This document shows positions 24,880-34,811 of a stretch of DNA of 64,000 bases, one piece after another. Made by a program: the position numbers and the translations under genes. Source of the DNA: Trileptium ribeirensis (lineage: Eukaryota > Nematoda > Enoplea > Enoplida > Thoracostomopsidae). How positions within the stretch are numbered: position 1 is the stretch's first letter; the number at the start of each line of letters is the position of its first letter. Under the pieces are notes generated by a model. The model was given only the letters and a program-made list of their open reading frames with translations. It did no database searches and was not told the origin of the DNA. Location of the stretch: the NCBI GenBank assembly GCA_030248225.1, contig JASANE010028153.1, positions 1-64,000 on the forward strand. The letters are read 5' to 3'.

Positions 24880-25245
24880 TACAACGATATTGGACAGGAA
24901 CCTTTGGCTTCACAATAATCACTTAATTTTTATATGGTCACAACAATATTGGACAGGGACTTTCGGGCTTCCAATAATCACTTAAGCTTCGTGTAGTCAC
25001 AACGATATTGGACAGGGACTCTTGGTCTTCCAATAATCACTTAAGTTTCGTGTGATCCCAACGATATTGGACAGGGACTTTTGAGCTTCCAATAATCACA
25101 TAAGTTTCATGTGATCGAGCGATATTGGACAGGGACTTTTGGGCTTCCAATAATCACTTAAGTTTCGTGTGGTCACAAGGATATTGGACAGGGACCTTTG
25201 GGCTTCCAATAATCACTTAAGTTTCGTGTGGTCACAACGATACTG
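24880..25245. repeat. 59-bp tandem repeat, about 6 copies
   Basis: Unit: CACAACGATATTGGACAGGG, then ACTTTTGGGCTTCCAATAAT, then CACTTAAGTTTCGTGTGGT. The anchor GTCACAA recurs every 59 bp; copies differ by scattered substitutions and small indels. Confidence 0.9.
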
Positions 25246-25488
25246 GTCTATGTAGAACAAACCCTTTATCTACTAATTTGCACCTGCGATTTTCGTCATA
25301 TAAAATGAAATTTTTTCCAACTTTTTATTATATGGTTTTTGCGAGTTTTAAATGGCGTTGTCCAGGGACACAGTAGGTATTATCAAACGAACCGTCGAAA
25401 CTAAAACTCGTCGAAGTAGCTTACGGCATTGTGAACAGTGCAACGCTCGACAATCGTTACGCTGCAGTCGTCTTCCAGCGGATTATGT

Positions 25489-25496
25489 ATTTACGA
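25489..25496. repeat. Left target-site duplication of MULE
   Basis: ATTTACGA, repeated exactly at 27,255-27,262 on the other side of the element. Eight bases is within or just below the usual 8-11 bp for Mutator-like elements. Confidence 0.75.
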
Positions 25497-25675
25497 GATT
25501 GTGTCGCGTTAGGCCGACAGTCGCGTTAGGCCGACAAAGTCAAATTTATAAGCTCTAACCGGCTGTTTTAAAGAGTCGCGTTTGGCCGACAGTCGCGTTA
25601 GGCCGACAAAGTCAAATTTATAAGATTGTGTCGCGTTAGGCCGACAGTCGCGTTAGGCCGACAAAGTCAAATTTA
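25497..25675 (+). repeat. Left terminal inverted repeat with six iterated motifs
   Basis: GTCGCGTTAGGCCGAC (or one-base variant) starts at 25,503, 25,520, 25,575, 25,592, 25,630 and 25,647: three doublets with 17-bp internal spacing, each doublet followed by AAAGTCAAATTTA. The third copy has GTTTGG for GTTAGG. Such iterations are likely transposase-binding sites. Confidence 0.9.
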
Positions 25676-25990
25676 AGAACCTGTAACAGGCTACATTTAG
25701 CAAGTGGTGTTAGTGCTTATGCTTTGTTAGCAAGTGGTTTATGCTTAGTTACGGAACTTTTGTTTTCTAACTTAGTAAAACTAAATAACACATTTTCTCA
25801 CGCATTCAAAACATAACATAATGCATCACTAACTGACGCATGGGACAATTATTCCGCTTCGATGAGTATTACACAACATATCGAGATAAATTAATTAGGT
25901 TGCTCGAACTAATTCGTTACTTATTTCTGCATCAATAAGTCAGTTTTCCCCGTCGACAATCATTGCGTTCACTAATAAGTTTGTTCCACA

Positions 25991-27069
25991 ATGTCTAGCT
26001 TGGCAGCTCCAGAGTTCATTCGTAGTAAGTATGGCAACTTGATTCTTTTATACCGAAGCGTATTGCATCGCGGTTTCTGCTATAAATTTTCGAAGAACCG
26101 GGTTCGCAAGGACAACATATTTTGGACATGCGTAGAATGCAAAAAACTCCTACAGAAGAATATGGGACAGAAAATTCCATCTATTAAAACAAACGACGAC
26201 GGATTTGTCGATGATCCAGATAGACCAATCAATCCTCATTTTTGCCAACCAGTTCCTGCACCTGAAATTGTGGCTGAGCAAGCTGATCGTAATGCTCGAG
26301 CTGACATCCGTAAAAGTGGAAAACGACCGCGGGAGGCGCACACAGATGGATTATTAGAAGTAGCACGGACATGCAGCTCCTCTTCGGAATCGCGACAACT
26401 AGCTGAACAATCATATCCGACTTTCAAGCGAGCAAGGTCAGCGTTATATCGTAATATGAATTCCAAATTTCCTATAATTTCGACCCTGAATGACATTCCA
26501 ATGGAGCTTCAGCTTACATATCGCGGCCGCACATGTAACAATTCAGATGATCCCTACCATATGGAAAGATACTTAGTTTTTGCCCAAAACTATCCACCAT
26601 TTTTAGTGTTTTGTTCCCCAACATGTTTTGTTTCCTGAGTACGCCGCCAATAACAGGCAACCAGCAGGTTGACAATAACTTAATTTGCTTTCGTGACTAC
26701 TTTGGATCCAATTGGATGTGTACAAATTCACAAATTGGTTTGTTTAACCATTTTGACAATTCAGGCCCTCGAACCACGAATCACTGTGAAGGCTACAATT
26801 CATCTCATCCACGGACAACAGTTTTCCTTGTCAAGCTACAGGAAATACATCATTCCAAGCAAATTCGAATAGACCAACTTAAAAGAGGCGACCCTCCGGC
26901 TGCTAGGGATCCTCGCTATGTCAAAAATGATGCCGAGATTGAAGCTGCGAAGGTATCTTTTACATTCCGAGTGAATGATCTCGAACGCTTCCGTGGTACT
27001 GACGCGTATGGCCAACTTATGGATCAAGAAATAATCTCATTCCTTGACTACGTACAGCACCGTCTTTAA
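25991..27069 (+). pseudogene. Broken MULE transposase with FLYWCH zinc finger
   Basis: The first frame (25,991-26,638, 215 codons) has a FLYWCH-type DNA-binding domain at about residues 10-90: YRSVLHRGFCYKF, then FWTCVEC (W45, C47, C50), then NPHFCQP (H83, C85). The last ligand pair is H-x-C rather than the usual H-x-H, a C2HC variant. A charged linker follows, then MELQLTYRGRTC...YLVFAQN, which matches the start of the MULE transposase region. Here the protein breaks off. The second frame (26,611-27,069) resumes with ICFRDYFGSNWM, TTNHCEGYNSS and RDPRYVKNDAEI, typical of the region after the catalytic core. About 200 residues including the DDE core are absent, and the two frames are out of register at ~26,610-26,640. 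Function if intact: cut-and-paste transposition in the nucleus. Confidence 0.85.
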
Positions 27070-27118
27070 AATAGGTAAGCCTATCTATACATGCATACGT
27101 AGTGTTATAATTTAAGTT

Positions 27119-27254
27119 GTCGGCCTAATGAGACTGTTTTAATGTTAAACACTTACAGTTGTTACTTTTAATTTGTCGGCCTAACGCGACTGTCGGTCTA
27201 ACGAGACATGCATAACTAAAATTTTAGAAATTGTCGGCCTAACGCGACAGTACC
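27119..27254 (-). repeat. Right terminal inverted repeat with four iterated motifs
   Basis: GTCGGCCTAACGCGAC, the reverse complement of the left motif, is perfect at 27,175 and 27,233; variants lie at 27,119 (TAATGAGAC) and 27,192 (GGTCTAACGAGAC). The end CAGTACC abuts the right ATTTACGA duplication. Confidence 0.9.
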
Positions 27255-27262
27255 ATTTACGA
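27255..27262. repeat. Right target-site duplication of MULE
   Basis: ATTTACGA, an exact match to 25,489-25,496. Confidence 0.75.
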
Positions 27263-27589
27263 CAACAAAATAAGCACAACCCCAATTTGAGTTCAAGATA
27301 TATTGCTAGATCAAGCATTTGCAATTTATAGCCTTGAGATTATTGAACGGATTTAAATCATTCAGAATCTCTGGTTTTATATTTCATCTAATTGATATCA
27401 GTTTAATGTGATCTCTACCATAACCAGTGCGTTTCCAGATCCTACACATTCGTGATGGCCGCTATATGATTTGTCTATTGCCAAACAAAACAGAAATTGG
27501 AAATAATGTCATAGCTTAATTGTTGTGCCAAAATAATGTATCCATATAAAATATAATGGACGAAAGAGGGGTCGTCTTGTAAATATTCA

Positions 27590-28027
27590 TGCGCAACTAA
27601 ACTTAAAATGACCCCGCTGACCATCCTACTTTGTTTTTTGTAAAAATTTTCATCACTGAACATTTTCTTGTCGGTCAGAAAATGATACTTTTTGTTCGCG
27701 AATATCAAATATGTTCGCGAACAGAATTTTGTCGGATTAGTATTAACAAGGGGCTTATTCGAGAATAGTAAATGATAAATAACATAACATAACCGTCCCG
27801 TTTATGGCGTCACAGTTCCATTAAATTTGTTTGCGAACAGAGGCAAATCCTGTTTCAACGCTATGAAATGTTATGGGATGCTCATAACCCGAGTGAAAAC
27901 CTTTAAATCTGCGCTAGCAGTGAATCAAATTGAATATCCTATTTGTTCCGTAACAATCAATGTAGACTCGACGTCGGGAATTGCAAAATAGGATGGTTAG
28001 CTGGGTCACTTTAAGTTTAGTCGCGCA
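27590..28027. mobile_element. TIR element / MITE, 438 bp (family X, copy 2)
   Basis: The left end reads TGCGCAACTAAACTTAAA then ATGACCCCGCTGACCATCCT; the right end in reverse complement reads TGCGCGACTAAACTTAAA then GTGACCCAGCTAACCATCCT. Both sides are flanked by TCA, a candidate 3-bp target duplication. The termini share TAAAC.TAA and ACCATCCT.TTTTG with the element at 20,316-20,643. Both interiors carry TTCGCGAAC-like words. Non-coding apart from a 77-codon chance frame. Confidence 0.75.
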
Positions 28028-28084
28028 TCAAATTTCCTGAAAATCCAGACATTTATGAAGAGTGCATAAGAGAAGAGAGTGACA

Positions 28085-28446
28085 CTTCCCAGTACTATAA
28101 TGTTAACCCGTGTAAACTGGGACCTCGTTGGCCTATAACCCCTGTTTACTGGTGGAACTCTAAAATCCACAGACTTCTTACATTTTGTGAGGGTACCTGC
28201 GGCTTACATTTTGTGAATGCTTCGCTCGAAGAACCAGTTTTTTGCAGATCGTTGCTCGACAATTTTTGAAAATTAGAGAAGACTTTCGCTTGACCCCAAC
28301 CGCAAAACTGGGATTCCGACCTATATATTCTCAAAGCGAGGGGTTGTCTGAGTTACTTTCCCCATAAAACGAAATTGGACGACCAAGAAACGATGATAAT
28401 AAGATGGAAATCTTCCGACACGGGTTTACATTAAAGTACTGGGAAG
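28085..28446. mobile_element. TIR element / MITE, about 362 bp
   Basis: The left end CTTCCCAGTACTATAATG then TTAACCCGTGT is matched by the reverse complement of the right end, CTTCCCAGTACTTTAATG then TAAACCCGTGT: ~29 bp with two mismatches. Target-site duplications are not evident. The interior repeats CTTACATTTTGTGA and is non-coding. It begins only 57 bp after the previous element. Confidence 0.6.
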
Positions 28447-29529
28447 GGGCATATTTCAGCTATCTTGACAATATTAGAAATATGCTAATGGTTTGATTTG
28501 TGTCTTAATTTCAATAACTATTAGAAAAATATATTATTAACACAATATATGAGAAAATAGCCTTAAGGATCTACATCAATTGAACTAAACGGATAACTAA
28601 TATAGAAGCAGCATTTTACGAATATTGAAAGGATTTTACTTTGGAATTCCGTGTTCAAGAGTAAAATCTTAAAAGCCGGAGGTTTTAAAGGAAAAATAAT
28701 ATTTATTGGATTATTCGGAGAATATTTTCTAAAAAACGTTCAACAATATGTGTATTTTTTGTTAAGAGCCACCAAAATATCCTAAAAACCGCTTTTTTTG
28801 CTATATACACGGTATAATCTCATCTATAATATATGTGTTATATTATTAAACACAGTTCGATTTAGAAAACTTAGTCAAACCGCTAAGGATGAATTTATCA
28901 CAAAATGAATTAATTAAAGGCCTAATGGATAAATTTCGCCAAATTACCCAATAGCTGCATATAAGTTACCCAATACCAGGTTCAGTGACTGGGTTGCACC
29001 CATCTCACGGTCACTACGTACAATCATGTTTTTTACTAATCTAACAGCCTGACAACCTCGTTCGCTAAAAGATAATCCTATGTATAGGCATCGATTAATA
29101 TGTCCCACATTAAATTTGAAGAAAATCGTTTCGATGATATGCGAGATCGCGGCTAAAATTTATTCTTTTCAACTATGTATTTAAAATTCATTATTGTCAA
29201 CCAGAGTCTTTTTCAGAATTTTTATAGTACACTGTTTAAATAAGATCACATAGCTAGTGTAAAAAGTTATTTGGTGACAAACATAATTCCGTAAGTAACC
29301 AGACAGATTAATTTTCGGGCTACATCTCAAGACGTAAAGTTTTAGTGGGACCTAGTGCCTCAGTCATCCCGTAAGCTTAAGTGTTGGTCGTAATTATGTG
29401 TAAAAACATCGTTTTCGGCTGTTTTATAGTATTTTCGTTACAAAAGGGTTTCAAAATCATATTTGTTGCAGCAGTTTGATGAACATTCTTGAGGTTACTT
29501 CAAATGAGTTTGGTTCAATTTTTACATAC
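28447..29529. other. No recognisable gene
   Basis: AT-rich. Contains a diverged ACCCAGTGACTGGGT-type patch near 28,950-29,000. A 17-bp word AAGATCACATAGCTAGT at ~29,242 recurs at ~32,029 on the other side of the Gypsy remnant; the sequences around the two copies are otherwise not similar, so they are not called LTRs. Confidence 0.5.
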
Positions 29530-29870
29530 TTAAATCATGCGCTTTGTTGAGCATACACGTTTCCATAAAGTAACATTTTCACAAGGCAGGCATATGACGG
29601 CTGCGTTGCATAATTTACTTATGTTGGAAAGAATGGCATGTTCTCGATTAACAGCGAACGACTCTCTCGAATGTTCACGGTGAGTTGCACACGCGCGAAC
29701 AATTTTCAACACAGCTGGCATATCACGAACAAGTCGACATACCACGACTTGAAACTGCCAAGGATCCACTGATCGAAGATGTTATTCAAGCGATCAGCAA
29801 GCCAGTTGATTTCGACAAACAAAGGTACGATCTGCAACCGTTCTTCTAGTGTCGTCCAAAAATTGACCTT

Positions 29871-31025
29871 CGAAAGCCGAAATTTAACTTCAAAGCCAGC
29901 ATATCGTAGTTCCAACCTAACTTCAAAAAACGATATTATTGAAGGCGCAGAAAGGTCCTCCTGGAATTGTACGAATGAAATGATTGGTTCCCTTAAATTA
30001 TTTGTGACCTAGTATGGACAGATAAGGCGACGATTTGTCAAGCAATGAGGTCCCTGCTAAGACTGCGCCAAATCTTACAAATCAGTCGATCCTTCAACGC
30101 TCGAAAGCCGAAATTTAACTTCAAAGCCAGCATATCGTAGTTCCAACCTAACTTCAAAAAACGATATTATTGAAGGCGCAGAAAGGTCCTCCTGGAATTG
30201 TACGAATGAAATGATTGGTTCCCTTAAATTATTTGTGACCTAGTATGGACAGATAAGGCGACGATTTGTCAAGCAATGAGGTCCCTGCTAAGACTGCGCC
30301 AAATCTTACAAATCAGTCGATCCTTCAACGCTCGAAAGCCGAAATTTAACTTCAAAGCCAGCATATCGTAGTTCCAACCTAACTTCAAAAAACGATATTA
30401 TTGAAGGCGCAGAAAGGTCCTCCTGGAATTGTACGAATGAAATGATTGGTTCCCTTAAATTATTTGTGACCTAGTATGGACAGATAAGGCGACGATTTGT
30501 CAAGCAATGAGGTCCCTGCTAAGACTGCGCCAAATCTTACAAATCAGTCGATCCTTCAACGCTCGAAAGCCGAAATTTAACTTCAAAGCCAGCATATCGT
30601 AGTTCCAACCTAACTTCAAAAAACGATGTTATTGAAGGCGCAGAAAGGTCCTCCTGGAATTGTACGAATGAAATGATTGGTTCCCTTAAATTATTTGTGA
30701 CCTAGTATGGACAGATAAGGCGACGATTTGTCAAGCAATGAGGTCCCTGCTAAGACTGCGCCAAATCTTACAAATCAGTCGATCCTTCAACGCTCGAAAG
30801 CCGAAATTTAACTTCAAAGCCAGCATATCGTAGTTCCAACCTAACTTCAAAAAACGATATTATTGAAGGCGCAGAAAGGTCCTCCTGGAATTGTACGAAT
30901 GAAATGATTGGTTCCCTTAAATTATTTGTGACCTAGTATGGACAGATAAGGCGACGATTTGTCAAGCAATGAGGTCCCTGCTAAGACTGCGCCAAATCTT
31001 ACAAATCAGTCGATCCTTCAACGCC
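29871..31025 (+). repeat. 231-bp tandem repeat x5 derived from Gypsy integrase
   Basis: The anchor CGAAAGCCGAAATTTAACTT starts at 29,871, 30,102, 30,333, 30,564 and 30,795, an exact 231-bp period, ending with CCTTCAACGC. Copies are almost identical (one ATATT/ATGTT difference in copy 4). Each contains KGPPGIVRMK followed by a stop where Gypsy proteins continue, then LNYL, another stop and PSMDR. These are the recognisable flanks of the integrase zinc-binding motif with tryptophan codons turned into stops. 231 is 77 codons, so register is kept, but each unit has stops in all plus frames. Decay therefore preceded amplification. Confidence 0.9.
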
Positions 31026-31187
31026 TGAATCTATGAACAAATCAAAAGTCATAATAGACATTACCTATCCATTCGCTGTTGCTTCACGACATCAACGGAT
31101 TATCGTAGTTCCCATCTACTACCAATAGTCGGACACTGAGATACTGCTAACACTTGAACAGAACGAAACATTCGATGGCTTACAGAT

Positions 31188-31716
31188 GTGTTCAGCCGAC
31201 TGGATAATTCCGACGGTCCAAATCTGGTTTCACACAAAATGGAACAATTTTTGTCGTCTTGGAATATCCTACAGCAAACTGTTCCGCTGTACCACCATCA
31301 GTGCAATGGCAAGCTGGAAGTATTCCTCGGACAGTTAAAAACATTGTACAGACTTTCGCTGGAGAAAGCAAACGATTCGAAGATTGAGTCGACGCTCTTC
31401 AGTTTCCACCCTATTCCGGGCATCGAGGGCAGCAGATGTACAAAGTGTTTGGTCACTACATTCTCTCAAACACTGGGACCTCACAGGTATGTCTCCTCGA
31501 AATATGAATATGAAACTCACCCACAGTTTCAAATCACATTCTTTGCAAGTCGTGGACATTGTTTACGTCCGATTACCACACGTTCTAAAAATCTCAACTC
31601 CATTTACAAAACGTAGTACCTGTTATTTTACGCTATTTAGCATCGTGTATTGCCAGAAATTTCTGGGTTTCGAAATTCGCTGTAGTAAAGTACTTAAAAA
31701 ACTGTTTATGGTTTGA
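31188..31716 (+). pseudogene. Gypsy integrase core and C-terminal remnant
   Basis: The 31,188-31,616 frame opens with SRLDNSDGPNLVSHKMEQFLSSW, corresponding to the second catalytic Asp region (family form DNGPQF), then PLYHHQCNGKLEVF for the conserved HPQSNG-E helix (the glutamate is present). A shift into the 31,384-31,716 frame is needed to follow the C-terminal end, where HSLQVVDIVYVRLP matches the family's F-x-VGD-x-VYVR pattern. Loss of the DNG arrangement and the frameshift make it a pseudogene. Confidence 0.65.
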
Positions 31717-32394
31717 CCATTCAATGCCGACACATCACAAACTCAAATGATTAAAAGTCACAAACTTTGTAATCCATTTTGTCAGAATTTGGGTATTAAA
31801 TTATTGGAGCAGCGTAAACGCAATTGAGTTCTATTAAGTGCCGAATAAAAGTGTCTCTGATAATTTAACAATCCCGTGAGTACTTTATTTATAACAAAAA
31901 TAGGCGAAAAAATAAATTCAAGCGCAATTATCAATTATTTGAGGAAACTCCTCCAGCTACGCTAGCTCTGTTTCAACCAATTGGTACTCCTAACTATCGT
32001 GGGTAGTAAGGCCGTGTAATATGTAATTAAGATCACATAGCTAGTACAAATAATTCACGATGTCAAATTTAATTGTCATAACTCAGCAACGGAATGTTAG
32101 ATCACTTTCATCGCTGGTTCAAAATGTTCTGCGTATACGTCATCATACATTTAACCGCACGAGCTTCGTGAACGAGAACTGTTGAATCAACATGAAAAAT
32201 TGAAGTCTATTTAAAGTTCGATTCAAGATTTTGGGCATCACTTGTACGAAATTGCAGGTAATGTATAATCTCTAATTTCGAATATCTTAATATACCTGAG
32301 GTCATTATCTGGTCTCATTTTTAATATTTTTTCAGTGGACCTGGTATCTCAGTTTTGTGGCGAATTTTATTCAAAATTTCAGCTAATTTAATTT
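31717..32394. other. No recognisable gene; possible LTR remnant
   Basis: Lies just 3' of the Gypsy pol remnant, so a 3' LTR is expected here if any survives; AATAAAAGTGTCTCTGATAA at ~31,843 could be a polyadenylation region. No 5' counterpart was found, so the LTR is not called. Confidence 0.35.
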
Positions 32395-33470
32395 CCAATG
32401 ATATACGTATCGCTTACCCCAGAGTTGATAATAGATTTATGTTTCTGTTACCTTTAATGATACTTTTAGCGGCTTTCACTAAAATCAATCAATAAGTTAA
32501 TATCCATGACCTCAAAACTGTAATAATTTCCAATGATATACGTATCGCTTACCCCAGAGTTGATAATAGATTTATGTTTCTGTTACCTTAATGTTACTTT
32601 TAGCGGCTTTCACTAAAATCAATCAATAAGTTAATATCCATGACCTCAAAACTGTAATAATTTCCAATGATATACGTATCGCTTACCCCAGAGTTGATAA
32701 TAGATTTATGTTTCTGTTACCTTTAATGATACTTTTAGCGGCTTTCACTAAAATCAATCAATAAGTTAATATCCATGACCTCAAAACTGTAATAATTTCC
32801 AATGATATACGTATCGCTTACCCCAGAGTTGATAATAGATTTATGTTTCTGTTACCTTAATGATACTTTTAGCGGCTTTCACTAAAATCAATCAATAAGT
32901 TAATATCCATGACCTCAAAACTGTAATAATTTCCAATGATATACGTATCGCTTACCCCAGAGTTGATAATAGATTTATGTTTCTGTTACCTTAATGATAC
33001 TTTTAGCGGCTTTCACTAAAATCAATCAATAAGTTAATATCCATGACCTCAAAACTGTAATAATTTCCAATGATATACGTATCGCTTACCCCAGAGTTGA
33101 TAATAGATTTATGTTTCTGTTACCTTTAATGATACTTTTAGCGGCTTTCACTAAAATCAATCAATAAGTTAATATCCATGACCTCAAAACTGTAATAATT
33201 TCCAATGATATACGTATCGCTTACCCCAGAGTTGATAATAGATTTATGTTTCTGTTACCTTAATGATACTTTTAGCGGCTTTCACTAAAATCAATCAATA
33301 AGTTAATATCCATGACCTCAAAACTGTAATAATTTCCAATGATATACGTATCGCTTACCCCAGAGTTGATAATAGATTTATGTTTCTGTTACCTTAATGA
33401 TACTTTTAGCGGCTTTCACTAAAATCAATCAATAAGCTAATATCCATGACCTCAAAACTGTAATAATTTG
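32395..33470. repeat. 134/135-bp tandem repeat, 8 copies
   Basis: The anchor CCAATGATATACGTATCGCT starts at 32,395, 32,530, 32,664, 32,799, 32,933, 33,067, 33,202 and 33,336. Period is 135 or 134 depending on one T in GTTACC(T)TTAATG. Copies are otherwise almost identical (one ATGTTA for ATGATA, one AAGCTAAT in the last). Non-coding. Confidence 0.95.
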
Positions 33471-34811
33471 GCAGCTTAATTCTAAAAATCTAGTTTTATT
33501 CAAAGATTCGAAATGTAGGCATTTTTAATATTTTTGACATACTGGAATTGTCTTAAGGTCGCAATTAGAAACCGACCTGGCGTCGAGCACTGACCTGACA
33601 TTTGTTATTCCTTAACGATAATCAGTAATAAGCCCGCATCGACGAAGATTATATTTTATCAATTATTCCTGCTGCAAATTATGCATAAGTAAACTAAAAT
33701 TTCAACAGATTGAAAGTTGCTGCTAATTTTTTGCGGGCCTATGATTGACAGTATCCATATAATTTTGACATTATTTTGTTTCATCCAAGCTTATCACCCA
33801 ATTATTAGACGATATATTGAGAGATATATGTGCTAACTATAAATATTTACCACGGAAATAGCCTTTCTGACTGATGAAGATAGCCTTGGATCAAAAACTA
33901 ACTACAATGCAAATGATAATAGTGATTCAAGCCCCTAAAAGTGCTAGATTTAAGTATTTTTGGAAGAATATACACTTAAACAGATCCAGAGATTATATAG
34001 AAGCCTTAGAATCAATAATATTGTCATAAATATACACAGCTGTGTTTAAGGAAATATCGGGTTATATAATTCATGGTGTTAGAAATACAATTTCGTGGTT
34101 AATTACGCATTGTGCGGTACGTTCTTCTTGCGTGATGCCAATTGGAAATTCGTCACTTAGTAACGCTGTGTACTTACGTGTAGTAAATGTTATGTAGCTA
34201 AACTGAAAACAGTTAACAAGGTCCACCTTTAACAAAAAACTATTTTAAAACTGCTGACTTTATTTGTTTATAGAAAGTCTAAATTGTTTTAATAAATGTG
34301 TACTAAACGCCTGAAACGTCGGTTGCTTTTGAGCATCATTTATGGAGAAAATACAATACTTGTCACCACGAAAATGTTTTATTTTATTCCAAACAGACTA
34401 AATGTTTAGAAATTTTGTTTCCTGATACTTCTATACGGTCCGATCAAGGCGGTTTATACCTGACTGAAACTCATTTTCTGAAAAAAATACGATGGTTAAG
34501 AGATACTTTCTCATTTTTATTAGACTTTGCTCAGCGCCAACAAGATTTTAGCCATTGTTTTTGTACACGCTGTATTTTATTTTTCAGACATCGATATTTG
34601 TATCTAGACCACATGAACATTTACAAGATTATGCCACACACTGTGAATAAAACTATGAAGAAAATATGGGTCCTTGCCCTCGTCGAAAACTGACAATACT
34701 CCAAACTAACTACCCTTGGAAAAGTTACTAAAAACACGAGGAGCCTAAGACAGCTTGTTGGCGAGAGTGTGCTTAACACTGTGTGGCGTACATGGGTTAA
34801 AAAATTTTTGT
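33471..34811. other. No recognisable gene
   Basis: AT-rich. A 92-codon plus frame at 34,415-34,693 (contains DTSIRSDQGGLYL) has no recognised domain and no evident splice context. Confidence 0.5.

Larger units (their letters stand above)
25497..27254 (+). mobile_element. Internally deleted Mutator-like (MULE) transposon, FLYWCH type
   Basis: A 1,758-bp element bounded by the 8-bp direct duplication ATTTACGA. The left end reads GATTGTGTCGCG and the right end in reverse complement reads GGTACTGTCGCG, both continuing as TTAGGCCGACA. The 16-bp motif GTCGCGTTAGGCCGAC is repeated inside both ends: six copies on the left, four in the opposite orientation on the right. Between them lie the N-terminal FLYWCH zinc finger and the C-terminal tail of a MULE transposase. 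The central DDE catalytic domain is missing, so the copy is non-autonomous and mobilisable only in trans. Confidence 0.85.
29560..31716 (+). mobile_element. Decayed Ty3/Gypsy LTR retrotransposon (pol 3' part)
   Basis: Plus-strand frames, interrupted by stops and frameshifts, follow the order of a Gypsy pol 3' region. A linker before integrase reads IPRLETAKDPLIEDVIQAI (about 29,700-29,815). The integrase zinc-binding region KGPPGIVRMK is repeated five times. A core remnant has STTNSRTLR, SDGPNLVSHKMEQFLSSW and PLYHHQCNGKLEVF (31,190-31,330). A C-terminal part has LQVVDIVYVRLP (about 31,545). No LTRs, primer-binding site, gag or protease were identified. The element cannot be functional. Confidence 0.7.

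Noticed and set aside
25352..25558. 68-codon plus frame as a gene
   Set aside because: It runs across the MULE boundary and into the iterated TIR motifs.
29242..32060. LTRs of the Gypsy element based on AAGATCACATAGCTAGT at both sides
   Set aside because: Only 17 bp match; neighbouring sequence does not align collinearly, and pol is not otherwise complete.
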